Origin: Cladophialophora immunda
Lineage: Eukaryota > Ascomycota > Eurotiomycetes > Chaetothyriales > Herpotrichiellaceae
Assembly (NCBI RefSeq): GCF_000835495.1
Contig: NW_015622548.1
Location: forward strand, 558,001 to 622,000
Length of the DNA: 64,000 nucleotides
Reading direction: 5' to 3'
The notes under the pieces were generated by a model. It did no database searches and was not told the DNA's origin. It was given only the letters and a program-made list of their open reading frames with translations. Numbering within the stretch: position 1 is the first letter of the stretch; each line of letters opens with the position of its first letter. Shown piece by piece: positions 34,096-46,840 of this stretch. The translations under genes were made by a program, and so were the position numbers.

Positions 34096-37000
34096 ACCAG
34101 CATTTTCCATCTGGCTGCTACGAAGGACTACGGGAATATGAGGTTTGACGATGAGGGGGACACTCACGTTGGGTGCTTTTCCGAGAGAAACAGATGATCA
34201 ATACCAGCTTTAATCTCATTGTGTTTTATGCATAGCCTGGAGGACATGGGACAAAAAGTTCACTGCATTTACATTGGCGTTGGGATTGACTATTACGAAA
34301 ATGAAGGGGATTTGGGCAAAACATGGAGCGGTTGCAAGCGTTTCTGGTCCTTGTGAGGGTTCAAGAGCAGCGCATGCGTATGGTGTTCTTCTGCTGTCGA
34401 CGATGGGCTCTTTTGCTGGTGTTTGGTTCAGTGTTCTGCATCAAGCATCTAGATTGGGCTGGGGGCGGATTGGGAAACAAGATGCTGGGATTGAGTCGAG
34501 TTGATGCTCTTGGGTTGTTGCTGTGATATTGAGATGTTTACATTATGCAACGCGAGCTGCAAAGCCTTGATGGTTGGTCGTGATGGGATGATGCAAGGGT
34601 AGACAGATGGATGGAACCAGACATCGAGGGGAACTCCTTCTCTTCTTTTCCTTATCTTCGACGGCTTTTGGCAGAAACGTTGATGGATCAGGAGCACAGC
34701 ACTCGCCTCCTCATTGCTTTTCCTTTGTCATCATTACTCTGTTCATCAAACAAAACAGGCAAGGCCTCTACTATAGCATGATCATACGGGGACCCTGAGG
34801 AGTCACTGAGCTCAGCGACCCGAAGACAGAAAAGGAGATAACGGGACAATCATTGATCAGGGCAGGGCTTCTGTCCTGTGCCCTCCCATGTACTCCGTAC
34901 TCTGTACCTTGTTCACTAGTCTCTACACACTTCCTCCGCTCGTTGTTGTGGTCAGGCAGACGGCACAGCTCCCCCAGCCGCCCTCCCGTCTGATCCATCC
35001 GTGTCTCACCTCCGGCATGGGAAAAGCTGTGCGGATACTATCTCCGCAGCAGAAGAACAGCAGCCCATCCCCCACCATTTCGCTCTCAGGGCGAGGCTTA
35101 GTTCCCACTCTCCTTCCCGCTGTGGTCACCGACCACGCAGCAGAAACTCAAACCCGCTGATCTCTGGATTTTCCTGGTAAGAAGCAAGCAATGGTCGGCT
35201 CCTTTGGGAGTTCTACCCGCCTGACTTGCACTCGACTTGTGCAGAGTCGGGAGCACCTCTCCTGGGGCGGCGGTCTCCATCTCGGTCTACAACTTCCACC
35301 TCTGCTCCCCCATCTGGATGAACTCGCCTTTCCCCAACCCTTGCATTTTGATCGCCTGACCGATCGCTCAACCGCACCGGCCCTGTGCACGGAACACATC
35401 TCCATTGATCCAACGATTCACCACGCCTGCCGAACTGGGGCAGTGCGTCACGGCAGTACGGTAGGTACTCATCTTTCGTTAAGGTAGGGAGCACATAAAG
35501 CATAGAGTACAGGAGACAGGCAACGGGTTCCAACACCATAGCCCCTTGCCTGCCTACGAGTGAGTTGCCGGCTTCTTCTCCACCCACACAAAACCCAGAC
35601 GAACATGCGCTCGCGCGCTCGCACGCACGCTCGCCCACATGGGAACGCACGCAAAAGACCAAAACACGCGCAACTGAGTTCGAAACGGGAGGGCAAAGTT
35701 TGGCAGAAACATGGGTCATTTGGCTGGGTTGGGCGTGTACCGGGTACAAGGTCATCCGAAGAGCTGTGCTCCATCAGGGTGGAAGTACTCGGTACTTTCC
35801 ACGCTATTGCCGCTTCCAGCCCATTTCAATATTCGAACTTCTAGATCTCTGGTCCGAGTCCGGAGGAGGGTTGTTTCGCTGTGGAACTATCGATTTGCTC
35901 GAGTTTTGCATCAAGTTTGTCGTTGGGCTTTGATTCAGTCATTCTGCTGGCACGACCACGAGTACGCTGCATGATCTCTGAGGGGACGTCCCGATCGATG
36001 TCTCCGTACCTCTTCTGTTCACACGAGGAGGTCCAATCCCTGGGCTCCCGTGGTTTCCTTTACGTACACTAGCTGAGTCTCGATTCTCAGGAGGCTTTTG
36101 AATTCCTTCCAGCCCGCCTAGATCGACGTAGGTCGTCAACTAGGTATCGAGTACGGAGTAGCACATGTGTCCCCTGCTCAACGCTCGCCACCTACGTTGG
36201 GTGTCCACAGTCCCCATCGAGCCCGCAGAGTACTGTACTGGGTACCTGGGTACCTGACGAGGTAGCTAAGTAGCTATGGATACCTATGGGTACCTTTGCG
36301 CTGGCTCCCCAGAAGCCACAGGGCGGGGGGGAGGGACCGTGCCTAAAAGTCATAAATTGAAATGCGCGCTAGCCACCCAGGTATCTAGGTACCCAATATG
36401 TACTGATCCATCGCTCTTGACCGCCTGTCGTTTTTGCCCAGCAACGATGTCTACATGTAGAGGGGCCTAGGGGTGACACCAAAGGTTTGTTGCCTGATTA
36501 TTCTGTCGCGGGCTGGAGGACGAGGAGGGCGGAAAAGTACCCTGCAGCTTGCGATTAGGCTGCAGGTACTTCACACCTCGCACATTCATTATTAGGCCAC
36601 GGACCCCCGTACCGAGTACCTCGTATATTGTATTGTGCATTGTTATTTTTATTATTACCTACCTACGAGAATGCCCAGCCATCTGTGAACAGGGAACCTC
36701 GTTATTGCCCATCCTGCACTATCACATCACATCTCATCTCGTCACCGTCACCGTCACCGTCACCATCATCACCACCATCACCACCACCACCCCTCCTACA
36801 TACCTCGTGCTTACGACAATTTCACCTGTTCGATGCCTGGTTTGGTGCTGGTATGGCCGTCCGCGCGTGTGACTTGGACCTACCTCTGGCTTCGAAGCCA
36901 CAATTGAACACGCAATCACCCACCTTGATGCGATGCGATGGGATAGCTCTCGTGGGTGGTCACACAGATCGTTGGAGCAATGATCCCGGAAGGGCACCCA

Positions 37001-39322
37001 AGTTGGTGTACGAAACACCCCCTTACACAATGGGCCCTTGGGGCGCCCTTCTTCCCAAGTTCCCGAGTCGTGTCTTCACGCCGGGGGCAGTGATTATGGG
37101 CCTCGTGGTCAAAGGTCATTATTGTGCTCATACGACTACTCTCTACTACTCCTCCATCCTCCCTACCTACCTAGCAGTAGTAGTTCCTCCACCCCCTTTT
37201 TCCTTCCTGCAAAGTCGTTTCTTTGCCCCGTCCTTTCGCACGGCTGCAGAGAGCCCAAAACAACTAACCGACTGCACTCACCGCCACCAATTTGCTTTTT
37301 TTCTTTGCTCCACCCACCCCCCAGGCCCTCACTGGTTTTGCGGGGTAGCATCGTCTATCCCAGCGTGTGACCCCCCCAGAAACCCGAATAGCGAGGATGG
37401 CTGCGATGGGATGCGAGGAGGCGTCCTCGGCGTGCTCGGCGCAGGTCCAGACTCTCCACAACGCGCAAACACTGCAGTTGCGCCGGCCGTCGACTCGCCC
37501 TCGGGCTTCAACCCAAGACGCGGCGCCCGGCCAGAACCAACGAATTGACGAGGGCACCATCACCAATCGCCCATCCACCGCGGGTCTTGAGCACCAACCT
37601 TTTCTAGATGGGTGCCAGTGCATTGTCCACAAGGTCTCAGTAGCGGCGGCAGAACTGGCCCCCAAGGACTGTGCTAGCCCGCATGCTTGCGCACATTTTG
37701 AGCTGGATCGGACTCCAGGTTCTTCGTCCTCCCTGATCTTGGTGGAATTTCCTGGGGTTTCGGCACTCCCTAGCCGATGTTATGTCATTTAGACACGGGA
37801 TCCTCTTCGAACGGACAGCCCCTTTCAATACTCGAGATGTGCTAGTTGCCCCTTGAACGAACAGCTTTGAGCTGGATATTCTCTTGAGGTAGTGTGGTGG
37901 TTCAGATTGCCTTGTAGACCAAGCGAGTGTCGAAGTTGTAGGTTCGCCGACCCTGCATGGTCACGCCATATTGCCGCCTCTGCGACGTAGGAGCACCAAA
38001 ATGCGATGCACCTCAGCTCCAGAGTATACCCTCCTCTACACCTGCAGGTATCTCCACCGCCGTTTTGAACACTGTTTGAGGAACAGCCGCACAGAACTCT
38101 GCCCTTGACCTCATTCTCGGAGGCGTTCCTCATGGTGGCATCTGTATCCGTGAGAGGGACGTTGTTCCTGCCTCGCATCGTTTGCGCCGATCCTTTGACA
38201 AATGTTTTACGAGTACTAGCGGTTGCAGACCATTTGCGTTCCCTTCCAATCGCATCCTGCATCTATTGACCAGGGATCGGTTTCCGGAGGTGCCTTTGCA
38301 GTTGGTTTCAGAAGGCTCCATACGGGAGACCAGCCACGGCTCTCCTCCGTGCTAAGCTGAGAGGAGAGATGGTGCGCTGGTGAGTAGAGGAGAGAATGGA
38401 CGCCATCCTTCGAGCTGGACCAGACTCGCTAGCACATCTCGAAGGGACGAAAGTGTTCGCTTGGGACACCCCACGCTAACCCAGCACGAAACTGGGCGCT
38501 CTTCCTCATGCCCGTTTCAGCTCGGCCCATTGAAGAAGAAAGGAGCTTTGCTCGCCTAGACTTCCAGATAAGGAAAAGGCATGAACGGCACGCCCGTGCC
38601 TGTTCGCTTCCAACCTTGCAGCAAGTGTCGGATTTTTCCATCATGCTGCATGTTTGACGTGAAAACCCACCGCTCCAGCCAGCCGCAATTTCCATGAAGC
38701 CCGATTCTCGCAGGGTCGGCCATTGGCAAAGTCTCGCTCGCCCGCGAAAACAGGTGCAGGAGTGTAGTAATTCAGTCTTCAATCTTGCAAATTGTTGATC
38801 ATCAAGACGATTTGCCAGATTACGTGTGGCCTGGGTTTGAGTCCTGATTCGACGCACTTTTGGTTCACACCGAGTCGAGCGATGTCCACCCATTTTCCGC
38901 CCTTATTTTCCAGCAAACGAATGCTGTATCGCCCCCAGACACACGGCCGACTCCGTATCGTACTGGCTTCGCGGATAGAGATCAGTCTCCTATGAACTTT
39001 TGTCACGGTGAACCCAATTTGGACCGGGTGATTCTCAGCTTCAATAGCATTTTCCACCCAGTATTGGCTATGAGGCCATGCAGAAATTAGAGGCAATGAT
39101 CCGCGGCCCGCTGATGCACACAGCGTCTAGCAGTGGCAATCTGGTTGACAGCGACTTCGGGGTAAAACAAGCTAAAGTCTGGACCTGACGAATACGTCCA
39201 CTGCTCATTGGGAGACACGGACTTCGCTCTTGTCGAACTCTTGGAGCCATTGCGCTCTTAAGGTACAGACGTTTGACACCTGATGTTTGGTCAGCAATGT
39301 CAAGATCAGTCTTCGTCAGCTA
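34096..39322. other. 5.2-kb gene-poor tract downstream of Ecl1
   Basis: No supported gene. The tract has many GTACC/GGTA-rich elements near 36,120-36,400, two copies of the TACTCCGTA motif (34891-34899 and, inverted, 36152-36160), and a (GTCACC)4 repeat followed by CAC/ATC triplets at 36741-36793. A 306-codon plus-strand frame at 36628-37548 is repeat-driven and not accepted as a gene. Confidence 0.5.
36741..36793 (+). repeat. (GTCACC)4 plus CAC/ATC triplet repeat
   Basis: Four GTCACC units at 36741-36764 followed by irregular ATC and ACC/CAC triplets. Confidence 0.9.
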
Positions 39323-40807
39323 TCAAGGGACGTCGTGAGTCCAAGCCACTGCAGTCCTGACAAATCGCAACGGAATGTAGACTTGGTAAGACCACCAAAA
39401 AGGTACTGGGTCCCGAAAGTTGTACAAGTCATCTTCCCAGAAAACCAGGTGGTTGAAGAAACGAATCAACTGTTGGGTGCAGTCAATGATACCGATCCTC
39501 AAGGTGATCATGCTGAGGAGTGGCCCAAAGCACAACTGCAGGAGATCCTGGCCGAAGCAGTACGTTCCAGATGTTGTCGAATCCGGCATGGCTACGTCGT
39601 CCTGTAGAGTGTGCTGTGTGACTGCAGGGGCTGGTTTCGTTATTTGCTTGCCGACGCTGAGTTCATTCTCAGTCAAACACTCTAGATAGGCTCGAGTCAA
39701 TTGAACTGACCCACCCAGGCCTTGAAACAGCTGCGCGGCGGCCTGAGCTTGGACACAGACCTGGACCGGGAGGATGATCTGGGCCACCCCAGATTCGGTA
39801 ACCTGCTCTTCAACACAGAAGTCGATTCCCAAATGTGTAGTGAAGTCATGGCCCTGGTTGCGTGCAAACGTGTGAACAAACCGCAACATGGACATACTGA
39901 GGGCGGATTTGGGCTCCACGAGCTGATAGCAGCCAAGATATGTCGGCCGACTGGCGGCAAAGGCTCTGAGAGAGCCTCTGACGATGATCGCAAAGGTGTG
40001 ATATCTCTCCAGTCCATTCACGTCCTGTTCCAGCTTCCAGGGGACCGTGCTCGTAATGGCCATCTGGGACACTGTATTGTAGGTTTGACTCAGTGTCCTC
40101 CGCGGAAGTACTGTCCTGGTCGAGTTGGCGTGATCTCCATTTTGGTCCAGACTATGCAGCAAGTACTTCCGTCTTCCGCGAGCTTTGTTGAGCACATTGT
40201 GTACCTCATCTCGTGATTTGACATGATATGTTTCGGGTATCGGTAATCCTTGGCTGGCCGTGTATAAGAGAAATGCTTCCCTTGTCGCGAAATAGGGGAC
40301 ATCGTTGACTCGAAGGGCGAAACATTGGCACTTGTTGTTCTGCTCAATAACACTCCTCGCTTGTGCCTCGGTACTGGGATCTGCACTGGTCGTGCAGTTG
40401 ATCCAAAGTTCAGCATTCTCTTGCTCTATAATCCGGACCAGGCATGCGATGTACGCGACCTGGTGGCTGTGGTCGGATTTGGGCGGCAGCCGGTAGAAGC
40501 GGCTTAAAGCGTTCGAAAACCGCACGTGGATAGGAAACGCATCAGGCTCATAATCAGCGCCAACGACTTTGTGACCGGTGGAATGAAATGCCCTAGCCAG
40601 TCTCAAACCGTGGGGTGTGTTGACTCCCGTGATGAAAATCGTCCTCGATCGGAACCCTGGCACTCTCTTGAGACGCTGGTGGAACGAAGTCCTAGGCGGA
40701 AGCGATATACACAGGAGGTTGAAAATAAGAAGCAATGTCGAAACCGGGACACAAGCAGCGGCCACGAAGGCGAAGAAAAGACACTGGATGGGTACCATCA
40801 GTGGCAT
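39323..40807 (-). CDS. ATP-grasp-like membrane-anchored protein, catalytic motifs degenerate
   Basis: The 494-residue product is read from the ATG at 40807; the frame stays open 65 codons further upstream, but that part looks unlike the family. Residues 5-38 are a membrane anchor, then TIFITGVNTPHGLRLARAFH with GHKVVGADYEP forms the N-terminal Rossmann-like part of a fungal ATP-grasp family. The grasp domain is recognisable in PWKLEQDVNGLERYHTFAII, VRGSLRAFAA and LRFVHTFARNQG, and HLGIDFCVEE keeps an acidic residue (Asp329). However, the ATP-binding Lys in the usual ILK block is replaced by His218 (YLLHS), and the metal-binding ECNPRAHTA block reads QVCVQAQAAA (from Gln349). I infer loss of ligase activity or a changed chemistry. 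The gene is divergent from pns1. Confidence 0.78.
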   Translation of the reverse strand: MPLMVPIQCLFFAFVAAACVPVSTLLLIFNLLCISLPPRTSFHQRLKRVPGFRSRTIFITGVNTPHGLRLARAFHSTGHKVVGADYEPDAFPIHVRFSNALSRFYRLPPKSDHSHQVAYIACLVRIIEQENAELWINCTTSADPSTEAQARSVIEQNNKCQCFALRVNDVPYFATREAFLLYTASQGLPIPETYHVKSRDEVHNVLNKARGRRKYLLHSLDQNGDHANSTRTVLPRRTLSQTYNTVSQMAITSTVPWKLEQDVNGLERYHTFAIIVRGSLRAFAASRPTYLGCYQLVEPKSALSMSMLRFVHTFARNQGHDFTTHLGIDFCVEEQVTESGVAQIILPVQVCVQAQAAAQLFQGLGGSVQLTRAYLECLTENELSVGKQITKPAPAVTQHTLQDDVAMPDSTTSGTYCFGQDLLQLCFGPLLSMITLRIGIIDCTQQLIRFFNHLVFWEDDLYNFRDPVPFWWSYQVYIPLRFVRTAVAWTHDVP

Positions 40808-41705
40808 GGCCGAGGATTGTCGGGGCGAGTAATCGACGACATTGAAATCGCGAAGACTATCGATGGTTGTCAAAAAGTGAGTCGGAATTGATGAGCCGGG
40901 CATGGATAGGCACATCCGATACGCAACGATCGACAGACAAAGGGTATCTTGTCGCCATGTCGCTGGTTGGAAGAGTGGTTGGCACCACAGGACGAGGATC
41001 AAAATCGGGCAGAGTTAGTGGAGAGGACTTTGAGATGATGACGACAAAAAGAGAGGGAGGGAGCAGATGAGGTGGTTGGGGCCGCGAGGACGTCTGACGA
41101 TGAGAATGAGATCAGGTCAGTCGAGCAGTCCCGCCAGGGCAGGGGCAGCCACAGGCATGCATGACAGACGTCAAGCAGGTCACTTTCTGGTCAGACCGCG
41201 GGCATTAATGTCCGGTCGGATTTCTGAGACCTTGAGCTCTGAAGGGGAGGGGGGTCGACCACGGGCGGGCTTTAACTGGATGAACCCCCCAAGCGACAAG
41301 ATTTAAGCTCATCCGATGGCGTCGTTAGCGAAATGGGTCCCCCAGATGCTAGGCGTCAGTGTCCAATGGCTGGGCTCCTTCTGCCCTCCAGGCCTGCGCC
41401 TCGTCAACCCGTACGAGCTGAAAACACAAATTATTACTCGGTACATGTGCCACGGTGCCAGCGGAAGCAGACATCATAGCTGCCGCATTGGAATCTGCCT
41501 TCTCGTCCATCATCTGTTTCGTTCTTCTTTTCACTTCTCTCTACAGCTAGTATCAGCATTTCCATCCATCTCTCTTTCCAACTTCTATTCATCCTCGCAC
41601 ACTCGTTGTCGTGCTTTACGTCACCGGAAAAGGGTCGCGCGTCCACCTGGGGTTCCTGTCCGAGTGCGCAGGCCTGGTTCGAGTTAACGAGATCGCGTCG
41701 CAATC
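40808..41705. promoter_or_regulatory. Divergent promoter region of ATP-grasp-like and pns1 genes
   Basis: About 900 nt. The part next to pns1 is CT-rich on the plus strand (41,500-41,620), as usual for a core promoter or leader. The part next to 40,807 could also be translated as an N-terminal extension of the ATP-grasp-like protein. Confidence 0.5.
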
Positions 41706-43478
41706 ATGGCTCACCAAGGACAAGCTGCTGAATACTACAATCAGAACATGGAAGACGCTCCCTATCAACAACAGAATTATCAGCAGTATCCTCCACCTAC
41801 TGGGGCGCCGCAACAGCCATATCCGCCCCTTCAGCAGCCCTACCAACCTCAAGAACCAAAGTATACCGTTGCCCCTCCAACCTACGGCGACAACTTTGTT
41901 GCTCCTCAAGACGACAAACAGACCTTCCAAGAGACTTTCAAGATCCAGAAACCTAAGTTTCATGATGTGTGGGCAGGATTGCTGGTGAGCACAGAACACC
42001 ATGACTGCTGCCGAACACAAACACATACTCACAAGTTGTAGCTCATCGCAACCTTCTGCGGATTTGTCGCCGTTTCAGGACTCACCCTATACCGCTACTC
42101 TAAATACCATAGTTTTAATGGAGGAGGGATCTACGGAGCCTCGAACGATTTGTAAGCCCTGACTGTCTTTTAGAGACCGGATCAAGAGAAAGTGGTATAC
42201 GCCGTCCATACGCTGACAGATTCTTGCAGCTCCCTCGACACCAATACCATTATCCTCTTCGCCTTTATCCTATGTGTTGGCCTGGTCTTCTCCTGGGCCT
42301 ACTTCCTCGCCGCTCGTGCCTTCACGAAGCAATTCGTCTGGTTGACGGGCATTCTTAATTGTGCCTTGGCTGTCGGCACCGCCGTTTACTATCTGTATCG
42401 ACATCTGTGGGGAGCAGGCATTGTCTTTGCGGTATTTGCCGTCTTTGCCATCATCTGCTTCATCAGCTGGATCCCACGCATCCCTTTCGCAGTGGTGATG
42501 CTACAACAAACAATGGACATTGCGAGAATGAGGCGAGTCCATGTATTCTTGGTCAGCTTTATTGGCGGTATTGCTAGCGTGGCATTCGCTGCATGGTTCT
42601 CGGTCACTCTCGTTGCGATTTACACGTCCTACATGCCTGGCAATTCCGGCAGCACGGCCAATCCATCGTGCCCAACTGCAGACTGCTCAAGCGGCAAAGT
42701 CATCGGACTCGTGGTGTTTGTGACCTTTGCGGGTTATTGGATCACAGAATGGATGAAAAACACCATTCATACCACCATTGCCGGAGTCTACGGTTCCTGG
42801 TATTTCTGCGCCGGGAAACCGGGTGGCATTCCACGAGGCGCAACCGCTGGAGCCTTGAGGCGAGCAACGACATACTCCTTCGGCTCCATCTCCTTTGGCA
42901 GCCTTATTGTTGCACTTATCAACATGCTTCGACAAGCCTGCAGCATTGCCCAGCAACAAGAAGCCTCGGATGGGAACATCATTGGGACCATTATGTTTTG
43001 TATTCTTGGTTGCTTTATCAGCCTCCTGGATTGGTTGGTTCAATTCATCAACAGGTACGCCTTCTCTCACATTGCTCTTTACGGGAAGGCATACATCCCG
43101 GCAGCTAAAGATACGTGGACAATGATGAAAGACCGCGGCGTCGACGCCCTGGTCAACGACTGTCTCGTGGGCCCTGTCTTGACGATGGGAAGCGTCTTCG
43201 TGGCATACGTCTCCGCGCTGCTGGCTTACCTGTATCTGGAATTCACTCATCCGGCATACAACGACGGACGGACTTTCACGCCAGTCATCATGGCGTTTGC
43301 TTTCCTCATCGGACTGCAGATTTGCCAGACTTTTACGACCCCAATCGGATCTGGAGTCGACACCATCTTTGTTGCCATGGCTTGGGATCCCCAGGTCGCC
43401 ATGACAGATCATCCCGAATTCTGGGAGCGACTCGTGCATGTCTACCCTCGGGTCCAACAAGTCCTAGGTGGTGTATGA
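41706..43478 (+). CDS. pns1: Choline transporter-like protein Pns1
   Basis: Member of the CTL/SLC44 family at the plasma membrane; the yeast name is 'pH nine-sensitive', and choline transport by the fungal protein is not established. Three exons, 41706-41984, 42042-42151 and 42230-43478, are separated by introns of 57 and 78 nt and give 545 residues, the usual length. The N-terminal 90 residues are Gln/Pro/Tyr-rich and cytosolic, ending in KFHDVWAGLL. The short second exon encodes the first membrane helix (LIATFCGFVAVSGLTLYRYS) and an SFNGGGIYG loop. The third holds about nine further helices with family motifs including WITEWMKNTIHTTIAGVYGSW, split here as read by WITEWMKN and TTIAGVYGSW, and SFGSISFGSLIVALINMLRQ. 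Confidence 0.95.
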
Positions 43479-46400
43479 AGGCGGTCTTTTGTGGCGTGTG
43501 GAAGATTCTGCGACACTTTGGTCACGCACACTTTGGTGAGCGGTCGACCTTTGGAACAAACTGTGGCCTAGTCCATTGGACAGTTCATTTAAGTTCCATG
43601 GCCCGAAATGCAAATGTTCCTTCAACAGATGGGCACACTCCAAAGTCCGAGGTCCTCCCGCGGTAGCAGTCATAGCCCTTTAGTGCTTCACTCTCGGCAG
43701 TGATTGACAGATCACGATGATGTTGAAGAAAGCTAGTTGCACTCACGGGTAAGCCAGGCTGAGAGCCACAGCCGGATCGACAGTTGTCGTCTTCGGTACA
43801 TGCCCGCCTTACTACGACAGACTGGATCCACGTATGCGCACGAAAGTCGTGGCAACCTCGCCGGTCTCAGTCGTCATTGCCAAGTAATTGCGATTCAGAC
43901 ACTGACATAGGTATTCGTGCTGACCGAAGACTCGGTGGGTGCTGTCTGGTACTTTCAGTGTTGTACCAGTGCTGGGTGTGGACATGCAGCATGAGTCACG
44001 GCAAACCGAGCGACATCCATCACTGTTGCTTGCATCTCGATTTGGGAGACATGCAAGTCGGCACAATACTAGATTTCCATGAAGGCTTTTTGCGGTCGAC
44101 CAGCCAGTCCAATCATGTACCGGTGGCGCGATTTTTTTCACAGGAGACTGATTCGTCTCCCTGAGCATTAGACTCGGTGCTCCAATTGGTTTCCAGTGAC
44201 CGACAGTTTGTGTAACCCAATCTATTGGCCTGCTGGGAGGATTTGCTGCCTTGCCCTTCCACATGTCAGGAACTGATCGGCCAAGCACCAAAGGCAGGAA
44301 ATTTGAGCAGCCACTCGCCCCGTTGAGGCTTCAGGGGTACCCCAAGTTGGACCCGCGTCTCATTGGTTTCATCATCGAGGTTTCAGCAAGCGAAGCTGAG
44401 CCTGGGAGGCGAGCCACACTCACCGAAACGTGGCGCAGTCTGATAGGAAGGTCTCAGACAGCGATAGTCACATCTGTCGCAATTGTTGCTTTGGAAAAGT
44501 GGCCCGACTGGACGCTCCGCCTGGGGTGGTGTCGATACTGCGCCACTGCTGGCGTGCAGAGGATGAACGAAACATGCCCAAAATACCCAGTCCAACGAGG
44601 TGCCAGAGTTGCGCACTTCATCAACATGTGCCGGAAGTCCAACACGTCAACCAAAAGTCCACATGTCTTTGGCCTGCCTCGATTTCTTGTGGAGGCGTGA
44701 AATCACCGCAGATCAACGACACCTATCTCTTCTGGATCTCTCTTATTATTTGTCGCATCTCGGGGCAATCAAGTGAGGGCGGATGCTGCAAGGAAGACAG
44801 ACCAAAGGGCAACCCAAAATCCCCCAGCACTTGTACCTTGCATGCATGCTGCATCTCCCGTTGCATGTCCTGCATGGTCTCTCGTTTCGGCCGCGTGCTA
44901 TTCGCGACCTAGCATCTCACGAGTCAGTGTTCTTTCAGCTTCTATGACTGCCAACACCTTGGGCAGCGAGAGATCAAGACGAGGCACTAGGCTGAGACGA
45001 CACGGACGCCGGGCGTTGGATGGGCCGACAAGGTTGATGCTCGTCTTTCAGCTTACTTGTGCACGGGCTTGTTGCCACGAGACGCTCACGACGGAGAGGC
45101 CGCGTAGATCAGTGCGTGTTGTGAGATGGCGAAAAGACTTCGGACGTCAACAATTGGATTACATTACTTGCACCTGACCGGATACCCGATCGGATCTCCG
45201 CCAGTCGCATTACGTATCATATCGAGGCCTGGCCATTGAAGTAGGCGGACGTAGCGACGGCTATATTTAGCTGGCTCGCACTGTCTCACGCGACCTTGTC
45301 GAGTAAACTCTCAGAGCCCGTCCGTGACAGTGTGCTTGGTTATTTCAAATCGATGATGCGTGCCAGTAGAGCGATGACAAGAAGTAATTCCTGTAGACGA
45401 GGCATGATCTCCCAGCTTGCGGGATGCTCGATTTTAGCCGCGCAACCCGATCAGATCAGCCACAGCCACATCCACATCACGGTGGCGTTGTGCCAAAGCT
45501 GCAACTAGACAGAACTGGGAGGTGCAGTCACCGTCAGCCAGGGGGGGTCCCCTTTCGTGCATGATCGGAGACGAGGATATCGCAACGTCGTCCCAACTTT
45601 TGTGCAACCGCCCCAAGCTCTTGACTGCTTCATCGAGTCCGCTGACAGTCCTTGTCAAGGAGGGGTGTGGGAGTTTTCTGTGGCCGACGGGGGATTCGGG
45701 GGGGTCATGCGGCGCATTTATATGTTTCGCACTGGGGCCGGCTGACAGCCTTCCTGGCGGCGTGATCAGCAGGCCAGTCGGCCAGTAGGCCACCAGGCTG
45801 CGCCTCAATGTTGACAGCAGCAGCAACGAGTCGGCCCCTAAGCTGAGCTTTGCTGGCTCGCCGGGAACGAGCTCCGAGTCGAGGGTGAGGGGGCGCATCC
45901 AACGTTATCCATAAGATCTGGATGCGCTCATCTAAGGCGAACCACCCAAACGCCTCTCAAATATAGGTCTCCATTCTCTTGTGATTGGGTCCCTCGCTTC
46001 AAACCCAAATCTCCAGCTTTGGAGGTACCGTCTTGCCGTCATATTGTCGCACCACTAGCACCAATCGCATTGCCAAGTCGTCGTAAGAGCAAGGACACGG
46101 CTCGTTCGCCTCTGGGGGGGTTTTCAGTGCAGACCTCGGTAACGTCCCGACTTTCGTGGCGAACTTGGGTGGATGTGGTCTGCTTCAGGGCGAGAGGAGG
46201 GAAAGAGAGGGAGGAAAAGAAAATAGCAGCGCAAGAGGCGATGGTGGAACTTTTGGGGTACGGACTGGAAATGCCTAGGGGAGACTGGCACGGTAAGGTG
46301 TCGGGGAACTTTTGCTGGTGTCTTTTGCCTTTGCCTTTGCCATTTTCATCCCATCATCCATCAGCCATTCCTTTGCCCCCAAAGGAGCTCGCACCACTCG

Positions 46401-46696
46401 CACCACGCGTGCCCAATGACATGAGTCATCACCTGGGGACAAGAGTGTTCCCTCTTGGAACGAGACAACGAGTCGTAATAAGTCAGTCATGTGGATTCGC
46501 CAAATATGGAGACCAGACGGGGGGCGCGTCCACCCCGAAAAGTGAAAAGTGAAAAGTTGGCCTTCCCTTCACACCTTGTTGACCACACCCACCCTGGCTC
46601 CAGGCCTCCACGTCAGTTCCAGTTCCGTCCCGTCGTCAGGCATGCAGACCCCGTCTGATGTCGGATGGTCAGCTGTATGGATGATTGAGCTAGTGC

Positions 46697-46703
46697 TATA
46701 AAA
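46697..46703 (+). promoter_or_regulatory. TATA box candidate of the C2H2 gene
   Basis: TATAAAA, 48 nt before the uORF start and 368 nt before the main ATG. Confidence 0.6.
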
Positions 46704-46744
46704 TACCAGGCTCTGCCAGCCAGCCGTCCCCTCCTCCCCAGGCT

Positions 46745-46840
46745 ATGTGGTCTCGCCGCTGTGGCGTATTGATTCGCTGCTCAAAGCATCCTTTTGGGAA
46801 AAGCTCGCTCGACGCGGCTATCTCGAGGCCAAATACTTAA
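46745..46840 (+). promoter_or_regulatory. Upstream open reading frame of the C2H2 gene
   Basis: ATG at 46745 opens a 31-codon frame ending in TAA at 46838-46840, inside the predicted leader of the zinc-finger gene and in a different frame. It could lower or condition translation of the main protein. It also could be removed if transcription starts further downstream. Confidence 0.4.

Noticed and set aside
36628..37548. 306-codon open frame on the plus strand
   Set aside because: Part of its length comes from a GTCACC/CAC repeat region, the translated residues are low-complexity with no domain, and the region is rich in GTACC elements. Treated as chance.
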